62,522 nt of DNA from an uncultured bacterium (GTDB lineage Bacteria; Verrucomicrobiota; Kiritimatiellia; CAIVKH01): positions 1-62,522 of the forward strand of contig CAIVKH010000109.1 in the NCBI GenBank assembly GCA_903906425.1, read 5' to 3'. The position numbers and the translations under genes are program-made. Below the pieces are notes generated by a model. The model saw only the letters and a list, made by a program, of their open reading frames with translations, made no database searches and was not told where the DNA came from. Positions within the stretch are counted from its first letter, which is position 1; each line of letters starts with the position of its first letter. Of the stretch, positions 33,158 to 43,400 are shown one piece after another.

Positions 33158-33967
33158 ATGAAACGCAGAGAGTTTATTTTCACGGCAGCGGCGGGTGTCG
33201 CGGCCCTGGGCGCAACGTCGGTGGCGAAGGCCGCGGGCGGCGGAACGGCGGGCCGGCAGGTGATCGAATTTCGGACGTATTCGTTCGCGACGGAAGAAAA
33301 ACTGAAAACTTTTTCCGATTTCGCGGCGAAGTCACTTGTGCCGGCGCTCGGCCGCGCCGGTGTTTCGCCGGCCGGAATCTTCCGGCTGATGAAGGCGGAC
33401 AATGCGAAGCTGAAACTCGAAGCTGACAGCATGGATGTTTTGATGCTGCTGCCGCACGCGGATGCGGAGTCGGCGCTGACGCTCGCGAACAAGCTCGATG
33501 CTGACGCGGAGTTTGCCGCTGCGGCGAAGGCCGTGCTTGGCACGCCGATGAAAGACCCGGTTTACAAGCGGATCGAAACGCAACTTTTGCTCGCGTTTCC
33601 GCAGTGCCCGAAAGTTGAAGTGCCGTCGAAGGCCGAGACGCGCGTGCTGCAACTGCGAATTTACGAGAGCCACAATGAGGACAAGGCGCTCCGAAAAGTC
33701 GAAATGTTCAACGAGGGCGGCGAGATCGTGGTTTTCCGTCGTTGCGGAATGAACCCGGTTTTCTTCGGCGAATCCGTCGCCGGAACGAAGATGCCGAATC
33801 TGCACTATATGCTCGGCTTCGACGATCAGGCCGCACTGGATGCCGCGTGGGGCAAGTTCATGAAAGATCCCGACTGGATCAAACTCAAGGCCGATCCGAA
33901 GTACGCCGACACAGTCTCGAACATCACGAACTGGATTCTGCGTCCGCTGCCCGGTTCGGCGATCTGA
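33158..33967 (+). CDS. NIPSNAP family protein with Tat signal
   Basis: 269 residues. The N-terminus KRREFIFTAAAGVAALG is a twin-arginine-like signal, so the protein acts outside the cytoplasm. Two NIPSNAP repeats follow: QVIEFRTYSFATEEKLKTF (about 40-140) and VLQLRIYESHNEDKALRK to LHYMLGFDDQAALDAAWGKF (about 160-250), each a ferredoxin-like alpha-beta fold. Function is unknown; homologues are common in planctomycetes and verrucomicrobia. The start has GAGGAG upstream. The end faces the cellulase-like gene with only 4 bp between stops. Confidence 0.93.
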   Translation: MKRREFIFTAAAGVAALGATSVAKAAGGGTAGRQVIEFRTYSFATEEKLKTFSDFAAKSLVPALGRAGVSPAGIFRLMKADNAKLKLEADSMDVLMLLPHADAESALTLANKLDADAEFAAAAKAVLGTPMKDPVYKRIETQLLLAFPQCPKVEVPSKAETRVLQLRIYESHNEDKALRKVEMFNEGGEIVVFRRCGMNPVFFGESVAGTKMPNLHYMLGFDDQAALDAAWGKFMKDPDWIKLKADPKYADTVSNITNWILRPLPGSAI

Positions 33968-33971
33968 CGAA

Positions 33972-36563
33972 TCACTTCGTCAGCAGCCACCACATCGTTT
34001 GCTGTTTCGGGCTGATCGAAAGTTCAGTCGCGGCGTCGGCGATTTTTTCTTTCACTTTGCCGGTCGGGCCGAGGGTTTCGATTTTCCATTTCGTGCCGGC
34101 GGGCAAAGTGAGCTTTGCTTCGTAGCCCAGAACGCGGACGGGTCCGTGGCCCCAGTGGTCGTTGACGCTGTCCCGCTTTTCATTCCAAATCATGTCCGTG
34201 TTTTCGGCGCGGCGGAGCGCGGTCAGGAAGAGTTTCGATGATTCGGCAATAGGTTTTCCGTCGAGCGCGATGAGGACAGCGGTGGCGTGCGGAGCGGGCG
34301 AGTCGAGTTGACCGACCGTAAGCGTCGCGTCGCCGGCTTTCCATTCCTTGCCGCCGATTTGTCCGCACCAGATTCGCGCGGCGGGCGCCTGCAAAATGAA
34401 GACGCCGGTGTCCGTGTTCCAAATCCACTCACCGGTGTCGGACGTGTATGGCGATTTCATTTCGGCTGGCGCGTTTCCGACGATCCCGGATTTTTCGGCA
34501 TTCAAATCGAGATTGAGCGCCGCGCCGTGAACCAGCGAAAGCACGCCGTTGAGTTTTGATTCGCGTTGCCAGAGATCGCGCCACGCGCCCCACATCTGGC
34601 CGTTCTGTCGTGTCGTGACTTTGAAATTCGAAGCGTCGTTCAAACGCAGCGCGACACGTTCCTTCGCGGGCGCGACAAGGCCGAGACGGAAAAGCATCGC
34701 CCCGATGGGCCGCATCGCGTCTTTCGCCGGATTGCCGACTTCGTTGAAGTAGCTGTTGATGCGGTCATCGGCGTAGCTCTTTTGGTCATGCACGAGCGTG
34801 TAGTGATAGAGCGCGCTCCAATCCTGAAAACTCGCGAAGGCTGCGAACATCGGCCAGAGCTCGGCCTGATGATCATTCGGCGCGGGGATGTCATATTCGC
34901 TGCACGTGTAGGGCTTGCCGGCGGGCCTCTGCATCGCCATTTCCGAAAGCGTACCGCCGTCCCACGACTTGATCTGGCTTTCGTTGACGATATTCCAGTC
35001 GCGCAAATCCCATTGCTTGTGCGGCCACGACGGATGATGCCAGTAGCCGTGCGTGTCCACGAAATCGCTGACGAGGAATTCGCGGCGCGCGCCCATCGGG
35101 CCGCCGAAAAGAACGGCGGTGTCGCAAATGAGCTGCTTCGCTCCGACTTCGTTCCTCAAGAAGTTTTTCATTCCTGAACCGAACGCGACTTCGACGTCAG
35201 CAAGGAAGTGGAAGAAGTCCTCGCGAACGCTCCAAGGGTCGCCCTGTCTCGGCAACGGAAACTCGCCGGCCTCGAACGTCTGCTCCGGTTTCAGGTAGCC
35301 CGACGAAACGGGGCGGCACTGTACCGACGCGATCTCGACGACGCCGGTGTGGTTCAGCAGCGAGAATACGATGCGCGATCCGGCCTGCGTAGAGACACCG
35401 CCGGGCGTGATGAAGAAGGTGAAGTCCTTCCAGTCGTCAGTGAGTTTGACCTCGGTGCTGAATCCGAGCTGGTTCCACGGATCGCCCGCCTGCGCAGCAT
35501 AAATGTTGAGCCCGTTCGCAGTCGGCGAGCGCGCCTTAAGTTTCAGCTCGTAACGCTGCCCGTCGCCCATCGCGATACGGCCTGACCCGAGCTGCATGTG
35601 CCAGCTTTGTTCGCCCGCCCTCGTCGCGACCCATCGCGCCGTTCCATCCGGCAGCGAGAGAACTTCACTCTGCGATCCGCCCTGCTTTTCGAGATACCAC
35701 TTCTTCATTCCCTCGGCGGGGAGGATGTCCTCGCCCTCATAGCCCTTGAAAACGCCCCACGATTTTTGCAGCGCCTCCGTGCCCGCATATTTCTTCCGCA
35801 GCCACGCATTCCACTGTTTTGCGAGCTCGTCCTTCGGCGCGCCGGTAAGCTTTTCGATCCACCACGGATTCAGCAGCAGCGAATCCTCGTTGCTGATTTC
35901 TAGCACCGGAACCGCCGGCTCGTCCTTGTAGGCCAGCCCCGTGTGCGGGTTGACGTGCGTGAGCAGCAGCTTCGAATAATTCTTCAGCGACTCGATCATG
36001 TCCGGCATGAAATTGTCCACGCCCTTGCTCATGTCCGGCATTTCTTTCGTCGAATTCGGATACGTGCGCCCGACGTGCAGATTCAAATTCGCGTAAATTC
36101 CCTCCGCCTTCAGCGCCGCGATAAACGAGTCGAGACGTTCGAGCGCACGCGCGTCAAGCCCGTCGCGCTCGGGATTATTCGATTCCGGCATCAGCGACCA
36201 CCGGCCCTCGCCGCCGCCCCAGTTGTTGTCGAGAAAATGCATCCGCACAATGTTCACGCCATATTGCGCGAGATGCTTCGCGATGATCGGCGCATATTTC
36301 GCCTCCGGAAAATTTCCCGCCGCGGTGATGTTGCAGCCGACAAACCGGACGACCCCGCCGGTCGAATTGACGAAATGCTCGCCGTCAACTTTCAGCCAGC
36401 CGGACTTTCCCGCCGGCTTTTCATTCATCCACGAGCAATCGAATGCCGGAACATCGTCGGTGAACACCGGCGTCGCGAAAGGAAACCAGGCATCATCCGC
36501 CGCGCGCGAAATTGCCGCCGCGAAAAATACCGCGGCACCGATACGAAACAGTTTTGTTTTCAT
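33972..36563 (-). CDS. Secreted cellulase-like glycoside hydrolase with CBM domain
   Basis: 863 residues with a signal peptide (LFRIGAAVFFAAAISRA). The first part (about 50-300) is a GH5/GH-A type barrel: GVNIVRMHFLDNNWGGGEG, then IYANLNLHVGRTYPN and PVLEISNEDSL, which holds the Asn-Glu acid/base pair. A beta-sandwich resembling CBM4/9 (about 320-460, with RYELKLKARSP and EVKLTDDWKDFTFF) is inserted in the chain; the second catalytic Glu is likely in CSEYDIPAP at about 575. Family-level assignment is by architecture. Start: ATG 36563, not the longer frame. UxaC and glycerate kinase follow downstream in the same direction after a palindrome cluster. Confidence 0.82.
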   Translation of the reverse strand: MKTKLFRIGAAVFFAAAISRAADDAWFPFATPVFTDDVPAFDCSWMNEKPAGKSGWLKVDGEHFVNSTGGVVRFVGCNITAAGNFPEAKYAPIIAKHLAQYGVNIVRMHFLDNNWGGGEGRWSLMPESNNPERDGLDARALERLDSFIAALKAEGIYANLNLHVGRTYPNSTKEMPDMSKGVDNFMPDMIESLKNYSKLLLTHVNPHTGLAYKDEPAVPVLEISNEDSLLLNPWWIEKLTGAPKDELAKQWNAWLRKKYAGTEALQKSWGVFKGYEGEDILPAEGMKKWYLEKQGGSQSEVLSLPDGTARWVATRAGEQSWHMQLGSGRIAMGDGQRYELKLKARSPTANGLNIYAAQAGDPWNQLGFSTEVKLTDDWKDFTFFITPGGVSTQAGSRIVFSLLNHTGVVEIASVQCRPVSSGYLKPEQTFEAGEFPLPRQGDPWSVREDFFHFLADVEVAFGSGMKNFLRNEVGAKQLICDTAVLFGGPMGARREFLVSDFVDTHGYWHHPSWPHKQWDLRDWNIVNESQIKSWDGGTLSEMAMQRPAGKPYTCSEYDIPAPNDHQAELWPMFAAFASFQDWSALYHYTLVHDQKSYADDRINSYFNEVGNPAKDAMRPIGAMLFRLGLVAPAKERVALRLNDASNFKVTTRQNGQMWGAWRDLWQRESKLNGVLSLVHGAALNLDLNAEKSGIVGNAPAEMKSPYTSDTGEWIWNTDTGVFILQAPAARIWCGQIGGKEWKAGDATLTVGQLDSPAPHATAVLIALDGKPIAESSKLFLTALRRAENTDMIWNEKRDSVNDHWGHGPVRVLGYEAKLTLPAGTKWKIETLGPTGKVKEKIADAATELSISPKQQTMWWLLTK

Positions 36564-36640
36564 CCGGCCATTCTTAGTGGCCGTCGACGGTTTTTCCAAC
36601 TCAATCGCGATTCGCCGCGCGGCGATTTGATTTCGAAACT

Positions 36641-36751
36641 TGCCAATGATTGGAAGTCACGAAGCCGCAAACTTCCAATGATTGGAAAAATGTCATCGCA
36701 GATTTGCCAATGATTGGAAATTACGAAGCCGCAAACTTCCAATCATTGAAA
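36641..36751. repeat. Palindrome cluster K (4 copies, 32-bp steps)
   Basis: Copies at 36641, 36673, 36705 and 36737, all exactly 32 bp apart, filling the gap between the cellulase-like start and the uxaC stop. The outer copies have one or two changes. Confidence 0.97.
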
Positions 36752-36770
36752 CTTCGCGCGGTGGCGCGGC

Positions 36771-38180
36771 TCAGTCGAAGAAGCCGAAATATTTTCGCGC
36801 GTTCCGATAGCTGATGTCCTGCACCATCGCGCCGACGAGTTTCATGTCGTTCGGGATCAAGCCGCGTTCGATGTCGCGGCCGAGAATGTTGCAGAGCAGA
36901 CGGCGGAAATATTCGTGGCGCGTGTACGAAAGGAACGAGCGGCTGTCCGTCAGCATCCCGACGAATTGGCTCAGCAGGCCGAGCTGCGAGAGCGATTCGA
37001 TCTGCCGCGTCATGCCGTCGAGTTGGTCGAGGAACCACCAGCCGCTGCCGAATTGCATTTTGCCGGCGGTCGCGCCGTCCTGGAAATTTCCGATCATCGT
37101 CGCGATGAGTTCGTTGTCCCGCGGGTTGAGATTGTAGAGAATCGTCTTCGGCACCTTGCCCATCTGGTCCAGCCGGTCGAAGAACTTCGCCATCGCCTCC
37201 GCCACCGGCCAGTCGCCTATCGAATCGAAGCCGATGTCCGCGCCGAGTTTTTTGAACAGCCGCGTGTTGTTCGACCGCAGCGCGCCGTAGTGAATCTGCA
37301 TCGTCCAGCCCTTCTCCGCGTCCATCACGGCGAGCTCATGGAACATGAACGATTTGTATTTCAGCGCCTCCGCGGCGGTCACCGGTTTCCCGCCGCGGCT
37401 CTTCGCGAAAATTTTCGCCGCCTCCTCGCGCGTGCAATCCTCCGCCCAGATCGTGTCCACGCCGCGGTCCGAAAGTTTGCAGCCGTTCGCCGCGAAGAAA
37501 TCGTGACGCTTCCGCAGCGCCGCGAGCAGATCGTCCAGCTTCGCGATCTCGATGCCCGAGATGACTTCGAGCCGCGCGAGCCACGCGGAAAAAACTTCGG
37601 GCTTGTCAATCACCCACGACTTGTCCGGCCGCCACGTCGGGCGGACCTGGACGCCGAACGATTTGTCTTTCGCAATCGCGATGTGATGTTCGAGCGAATC
37701 AATCGGATCGTCGGTCGTGCAGGAAACCTCCACCTTCGACTGCTTCATTAGCGAGCGGCACGAAAATTTCTTCGAGCGGATGACGCGGTTGCACTCGTCA
37801 TAGATTTCCTTCGCCGTCTCGGGACAGAGAAGCTCGTCGATGCCGAAATAGCGCGACAGTTCCAGGTGCGTCCAGTGATAGAGCGGATTGCGCAGCGCCT
37901 TCGGCATCAGCTCTGCGAATTTTTCGAACTTCTCCCAATCCGTCGCATCGCCCGTACAGAACCGCTCCGCGATGCCGGCCGAGCGCATCGCGCGCCACTT
38001 GTAGTGATCGCCACCAAGCCAGATCTGCGTGATCGAATCCCATCGCTTGTCCGCGGCAATTTCCGCCGGCGGCAAATGGCAGTGATAATCGATGATCGGC
38101 ATGGCTTCCGCGAAGTCGTGATAGAGCGCGCGGGCCGGGTTGCCCTCCAGCAGGAAATCATCGTTGATAAACGGTTTCAT
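36771..38180 (-). CDS. uxaC: Glucuronate isomerase
   Basis: 469 residues, the normal size. The enzyme converts glucuronate or galacturonate to fructuronate or tagaturonate in the cytoplasm. The N-terminal metal-binding motif is PIIDYHCHLPPAEI (HCH), followed by an IWLGGDHYKWRAMR block; HELAVMDAEKGWTMQIHYGA is the second metal/substrate segment, and FVGMLTDSRSFLSYTRHEYFRR closes the family signature. GGAGA lies upstream of the ATG at 38180. With glycerate kinase 85 bp upstream it fits a uronate-degradation theme with the secreted polysaccharide enzymes. Confidence 0.97.
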   Translation of the reverse strand: MKPFINDDFLLEGNPARALYHDFAEAMPIIDYHCHLPPAEIAADKRWDSITQIWLGGDHYKWRAMRSAGIAERFCTGDATDWEKFEKFAELMPKALRNPLYHWTHLELSRYFGIDELLCPETAKEIYDECNRVIRSKKFSCRSLMKQSKVEVSCTTDDPIDSLEHHIAIAKDKSFGVQVRPTWRPDKSWVIDKPEVFSAWLARLEVISGIEIAKLDDLLAALRKRHDFFAANGCKLSDRGVDTIWAEDCTREEAAKIFAKSRGGKPVTAAEALKYKSFMFHELAVMDAEKGWTMQIHYGALRSNNTRLFKKLGADIGFDSIGDWPVAEAMAKFFDRLDQMGKVPKTILYNLNPRDNELIATMIGNFQDGATAGKMQFGSGWWFLDQLDGMTRQIESLSQLGLLSQFVGMLTDSRSFLSYTRHEYFRRLLCNILGRDIERGLIPNDMKLVGAMVQDISYRNARKYFGFFD

Positions 38181-38264
38181 TTTCAGTTTCTCCACAAGCC
38201 CCAATCCGGGGCGCGCAGTAGAATGCAAATGCCGCGCGCAATGGCGAACAAAAAAATCGGCGCG

Positions 38265-39398
38265 TCAGCCGCGAAGGCCGGCGGCAAAATTCCTGACGGC
38301 GAATTCGCGGGCGCGCTCGGCCAGCAGTTCGCGGACGTGGGTCATCGCAAAGTCGGATTGAATCAGCGGCGTGACCAGCGCGTGCGTGGCGTCAATTCCC
38401 GCGGCGCGGCAGGCGTCGTCGTCGAGGCCGATGCGGCCGGCCAGGACGCCGACTTTGACGCCGGCCTCGCGCGCGGCGGCGATGACGCCGGAGACAACTT
38501 TGCCGCCGAGTGATTGCGAATCGAAGGAGCCTTCGCCGGTGATGATCCAGTCGGCATCGCGCAGTTCGTCGCGCAGTCCGACGGCTTCGATGATTGTGGC
38601 AATGCCGGGTTTTATCTTCGCGCCGAAAAATGCGACAGCGCCCGCGCCAAGCCCGCCCGCGGCCCCGCCGCCTGCGAGCGAAAGAACATCAATGCCGAGA
38701 TCGCGATGGATGATTTCGGCAAGATGCAGAAGTCCGCGCTCCAGCTTTTCGACCGCGGTGGGCGTCGCGCCTTTTTGCGGGCCGAAGATTTTTGCCGCGC
38801 CGTTCGGGCCGCATAGCGGGTTGGTGACATCGCAGAGGACTTCGACTTCGGGCCACGCGTGTTGCGGAGGCGGAATAATCTTCGCAATTTTTTCGAGCTG
38901 GCCGCCGCCGAAGCCGATGGAGTTTTGTTTTGCGTCGAGAAATTTCCAGCCGAGCGCCATCGCCGCGCCGACGCCGCCGTCAACGGTGGCACTGCCGCCG
39001 ACGGCAAGCCAGACGGGGCGATTTTTCACGAACGCATCGGCGATCAACTCGCCGGTTCCGAATGTCGTCGTTCGCAGCGGGTCGCGCTGGTCTTCGCGCA
39101 GCAGCGTCAGTCCGCTGGCCTCGGCCATGTCGACGACGATGCGGTCGGGGCGCGCGAGCGCGGCGTAACCGGCGTCAATTTGAAGATGGGGCAGGGGACC
39201 CATCGCTTGGACAGGAATCCATTCGCCGCCGCAGGCGGACAGTAAGATTTCCGCCGTGCCTTCGCCGCCGTCGGCGAGGGGCCTCAAAACAATTTCCGCG
39301 GACGGCACGACCTCGTGAATCGTTGCACCGATGATTTTGCAGGCATTCGTCGCGTCGAGGCTGCCTTTGAGCGAATCGAGTGCGACGATGATTTTCAT
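38265..39398 (-). CDS. Glycerate 2-kinase (GlxK family)
   Basis: 377 residues. The enzyme phosphorylates D-glycerate. Seen: MKIIVALDSLKGSLDATNAC at the start, RPLADGGEGTAEILL in the active site, GTGELI and VGGSATVDGGVGAAMALG, CDVTNPLCGPNGAA and ITGEGSFDSQSLGGKVVSG, which all are family signatures. The start is the ATG at 39398. Uronate or serine/glycolate catabolism supplies the substrate, fitting the uxaC neighbour. Confidence 0.95.
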   Translation of the reverse strand: MKIIVALDSLKGSLDATNACKIIGATIHEVVPSAEIVLRPLADGGEGTAEILLSACGGEWIPVQAMGPLPHLQIDAGYAALARPDRIVVDMAEASGLTLLREDQRDPLRTTTFGTGELIADAFVKNRPVWLAVGGSATVDGGVGAAMALGWKFLDAKQNSIGFGGGQLEKIAKIIPPPQHAWPEVEVLCDVTNPLCGPNGAAKIFGPQKGATPTAVEKLERGLLHLAEIIHRDLGIDVLSLAGGGAAGGLGAGAVAFFGAKIKPGIATIIEAVGLRDELRDADWIITGEGSFDSQSLGGKVVSGVIAAAREAGVKVGVLAGRIGLDDDACRAAGIDATHALVTPLIQSDFAMTHVRELLAERAREFAVRNFAAGLRG

Positions 39399-39463
39399 TT
39401 TTCGGTTGGAGCCGGCGTGGCCGCACGCCGGCTGACGGGTTGAGGTCAGCCCGTCTCCATCCA

Positions 39464-39712
39464 TCAGTTCATTCCGCACATGCCGCCGCCGCAGCAGCCG
39501 CCGGGACCGGCGGACGGGCAGGCGGAGGCCATATCGCACGCGCCGCCGCCGCAGGCGTCGTTGGAGGCCGCGGTGGTTGCGAATACGGAGAGCTTTTTGA
39601 CGAGCTGTTCCGATCCACATTTGGGGCACTTGGTGCCTTTCCAGTTGGAGGACGCGGCGAGGACTTCGGAATCCTTGCCGCATTTTTTGCAGTGAAATTC
39701 GTAGAGTGGCAT
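39464..39712 (-). CDS. FmdB family zinc ribbon protein
   Basis: 82 residues. MPLYEFHCKKCGKDSEVL and GTKCPKCGSEQLVKKLSVF give a CxxC...CxxC zinc ribbon. The tail is Cys/Gly-rich (CGGGACDMASACPSAGPGG and more), with nine further Cys, beyond what the family needs. Function is probably regulatory; nothing more is known. It is the small gene before the glycerate kinase. Confidence 0.93.
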   Translation of the reverse strand: MPLYEFHCKKCGKDSEVLAASSNWKGTKCPKCGSEQLVKKLSVFATTAASNDACGGGACDMASACPSAGPGGCCGGGMCGMN

Positions 39713-39818
39713 AGGGTGAAATATAGCGGCAGGCCGCGTGGGTGCAAGCTGCGCGGGGCGTATTCTTACTATTCTGGCTTCGATCACTGAAGTAGCACCA
39801 AAGGGAAGGAACGAGACG

Positions 39819-40451
39819 TTATTTCGCCCCGGCGGCAGCGAGTTGTTCCGGCGTCATCATGCGGCGGGCGGTCTCGATTGCCATGGCGGCAGAATCGCTT
39901 CCCGCATCGGCGGCGCGGCACAACCATGTGTAACCATCAATGACGTCTTTCTCGGTACCGACGCCTTGGAAGCGATAGATGCCATAGGAACATTGGGCTT
40001 CGGGATCACCTTTTTCGGCGGCCTTCTTCAACCAGCTTGCGGCTTGGGAATAATCGCGGTTGACGCCGGCGCCATAGGTGTAGGCGTGACCGAGGCGCAA
40101 CTGTGCCGTTGCATCGCCCTGCTCGGCGGCGGCGCGATTCCATCGTGCAGCGGCGGCTTGGTCCTGCGTCACCCCGAATCCATTGGCATAGGCTCTTGCA
40201 AGTTCGACCTCCGCTGCGATGGCACCTTCGCTGGCCATCTTTTCGAGGTAGGCGGCGTGTTCACGCTCAAAGTACTCCGGCGTCATCGACTCGGATCGTT
40301 CATGAATTTGCTTGATGCGATACATTGCAACGCCAGCGGCGGCCGCGAGCATGAGCATACTGATGGCCATATGGGAATAAGGGGAGTTCATCAGCCCACG
40401 CCGTCGTTTCGGATGCCGCGATGGCAAATACTGCGGCGATATATTCAGCAT
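39819..40451 (-). CDS. Sel1-like repeat protein, membrane-anchored
   Basis: 210 residues. An N-terminal membrane helix (AISMLMLAAAAGVAMY, about 29-44) is followed by Sel1/TPR-like repeats with the AAxWxxxAAEQGdaxAQxxLGxxY pattern (ARWNRAAAEQGDATAQLRLG and SWLKKAAEKGDPEAQCSYG). These repeats are protein-binding scaffolds. It follows the giant surface-protein gene by 30 bp in the same direction and may be the last gene of the pilus-like operon. Confidence 0.9.
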   Translation of the reverse strand: MLNISPQYLPSRHPKRRRGLMNSPYSHMAISMLMLAAAAGVAMYRIKQIHERSESMTPEYFEREHAAYLEKMASEGAIAAEVELARAYANGFGVTQDQAAAARWNRAAAEQGDATAQLRLGHAYTYGAGVNRDYSQAASWLKKAAEKGDPEAQCSYGIYRFQGVGTEKDVIDGYTWLCRAADAGSDSAAMAIETARRMMTPEQLAAAGAK

Positions 40452-40481
40452 CTCTCCTCGTCCCCCGCCCGAACCAAACAG

Positions 40482-43400
40482 CTACGGAGAATGAGGCGGC
40501 ATGACCTGCGACCAACCCCAGTTGATCGGCTGACCGCCCATGATCTGGCCGTCGCTGCTGCGACGAATATACCACAGGCCGCCAGCAGGCCAATAGACGG
40601 CGATGTCGGTCTTGCCGTCATTATCATAATCGCCGGGAATTGGGACGGCCTGCGACCATCCCCAATTAATGGGAGCGCCGGTCATCAACTGGCCATTGCT
40701 GCTTTGCCGGATGTACCAACTGCCCGTGGCCGGGACATAGACTGCTATATCCGTCTTGCCATCGCCATCGTAGTCGCCAGGGACAGGTAGGGCCTGACTC
40801 CAGCCCCATTGAATAGCTTTGTTTTGCAACAGCCCGCCGGACTGGCTGCTGAGAATGTACCAAAGGCCTCCGGCAGGCCAATAGACGGCTATGTCAGTCT
40901 TGCCGTCGCCATCGTAGTCTCCGGGAACAGGTTTGTCTTCTGCCCAGCCCCAATTAAGGGACTTGGTGGTGTTGCCCGATGAATTAGCTATGTACCAATT
41001 GCCCATCGTTGGAACAAAGACAGCCACATCGTCTTTCCCGTCGCCATCGTAATCAGAAGGCACGGGAATGAGCATATCGCTGCCGAATGCCCATGTGACA
41101 GTCTTCATCGTCTTGCTGCCGCTAAGAAGAATATACCATTTACCCGAACTGGGCTCGAAAACACTGATGTCTGTCACCTTGTCGCCATCGTAATCGCCCG
41201 GCACGGGCGTGGTGGCACTGTATCCCCAATTTTGAACAAGCGGGCTGCCGTCGTGGCTCTGTCGGATATACCAATTTCCGGAGACCGGCCAATATACGGC
41301 AATATCCGTTGCACCGTCGCCATCAAAATCGTTGAAGATCTTCTTCGGCGGAACCGACAGTGGATCAAGCGGGTTCGATCCCCGCAGGACTTCGTATCCG
41401 TCCGAGAAACCATCGCCATCGGTATCCCATTTGGTCGGGTCGGTGCCGATCTGGAATTCCTGCAAGTTGGTGAGTCCGTCATGATCCGGATCGGCGTTAG
41501 GATCAATACCTATATGCCCAAAATACTTTATCTCCCAGGAATCTGGAAAACCATTGTGATCGCTATCCGCCGAATTCGTATCCACCAAATAAGTTCGGGC
41601 GAGAATGGTGGTAGTATTGTTGAGTATTGTTATGGTCTCATTCGAAGGGGCAAACCAGCCAGTGACGGAACGATAATCGGCAGAATAGTTGCCAGTCTGA
41701 AGCACGATTTGCGCTCCGCTGTTGTACCACGAACCGGAGTTGATCCGCCATTGCGCGCCCTGTGCAATGACATTTGTGGGCGACAGCACGATTTGCAGGC
41801 GACCGCTTGCTTGACTATACGTGCGGGTCAAGACGGTCGTGGATGAGGAGAACACGGTCACGGATTCGCCTGCCGGTTCGACCCAGCCCTGCACTGGCAA
41901 GTAATCAACGTTATGTGGGCCGGCCGGGAGGTTGGATAGAACCGTTCCGCCCGGGACAAATGCACCGCCATCGACGCGATATTGTGCGCCTGTCGAAATG
42001 GTCGACGGCTCGAGGTTGATAAGCAACCATCCGTTTTGTATATAGGTCCGGGTGATGGTTGTGATCACGCCATTAGAGAGAACGATGGTCTCATTGGTTG
42101 GTGATGTCCATCCCGCTACCGATTTGAAGATCAGCGTGTGAGTGCCAGTTGCAAGCTCGATTGACGTGCCACTGCCGTTGAACGGTCCGCCATCGACGGC
42201 CCATTGCGCCCCCAACAGAATTGCGTCGGACGGCGCCAGATTTACACGCAGCATAGGCGGTGGCTGAACACCGCCTGAATTCGAGAATGTAACATTGCCA
42301 TGGAAAACTGCCGCGTGACGCCACTGTTCGTTCCAGTCGGCTATATATGTGAAATCCTGCGCGCCATGCGGTTGGTTGTAAGTGCCAAAGGGAAAAGGAT
42401 TGGTCGTTGCCTGCCCGTCATCGAACCGGAAATAATGGACGAGATTCGGATCATCCATGGAGACCGTCCTGGTGGAATTCGAGGAGATCTGAACCGGCGG
42501 CCGGGCGACATTCCACAGGCGGACTTCATCGAGCAATCCGCCGAAACCTTCGCCGATTCGAACAAATACGTTGCCTCCCCGGCCATTTAATGGAGGCGAA
42601 AGCGAATACGTATTGTTTGACGCTACGGCGTTGCCGCCGACGTAGAGCACCATGGTTGCGGAGGCGTTGTTGTAAGTTGCAGCAACATGCGTGAACACCC
42701 CCGTCGGGATGCTTCCGCCATGCAATATAAATGCCTGTCCGTTCGCTTCAATGTACCCTGCATAGGCCTGAAGACCCCCGACGCCGTTCGGCTCGATGCC
42801 GAGTACATAGTTCAAAGAATTCGACCCGCCGGCGATGTCTTCCACGACGCGTCGAAGTATCGTGCCCGATCCCGATAGGATGGACGATGGATTCGCAAGA
42901 GCTTCCACTGACCATGACATTAGACGCTGCTTCAACGCCAGTGGCACTTCGAGATAATCAGACTGTGATCCACCAAACTGGACCGAACGCGAAATCTGCG
43001 GATCAAGCGGATCAATCGGGCTTGTGGAGTTGCTGACTTCGATATTATCCGGTACGCCGTCGTCATCGGTATCAATCATGTCGGGTCGGCTGCCAAGATT
43101 CTGCTCGGCAAGATTCGACAATCCGTCGCCATCATGATCTTCATCCGCGTCTGACTTGCCATTACCATCGCTGTCTGAGGCGCGCGGATTGGTTCCCGAC
43201 CAGAATTCATAGATGTTGCTAAGTTTGTCACCGTCGGGATCTCCCTTGGCGCCATTGACACCATCTTTTGCGGCTGGCGACGATTCGCCGCCCGTGCCGT
43301 CATCAAGCGGATTTAGGCCGTGGATGACTTCCCATGCGTCCGGCAATCCATCTCCGTCCGTATCGTCAGAAGCCATGCGATCAACGCCCAATACCGGGGC

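Noticed and set aside
31770-33161. 463-residue Arg-rich ORF in another frame of comEC
   Set aside because: Out-of-frame shadow of comEC, very high Arg content.
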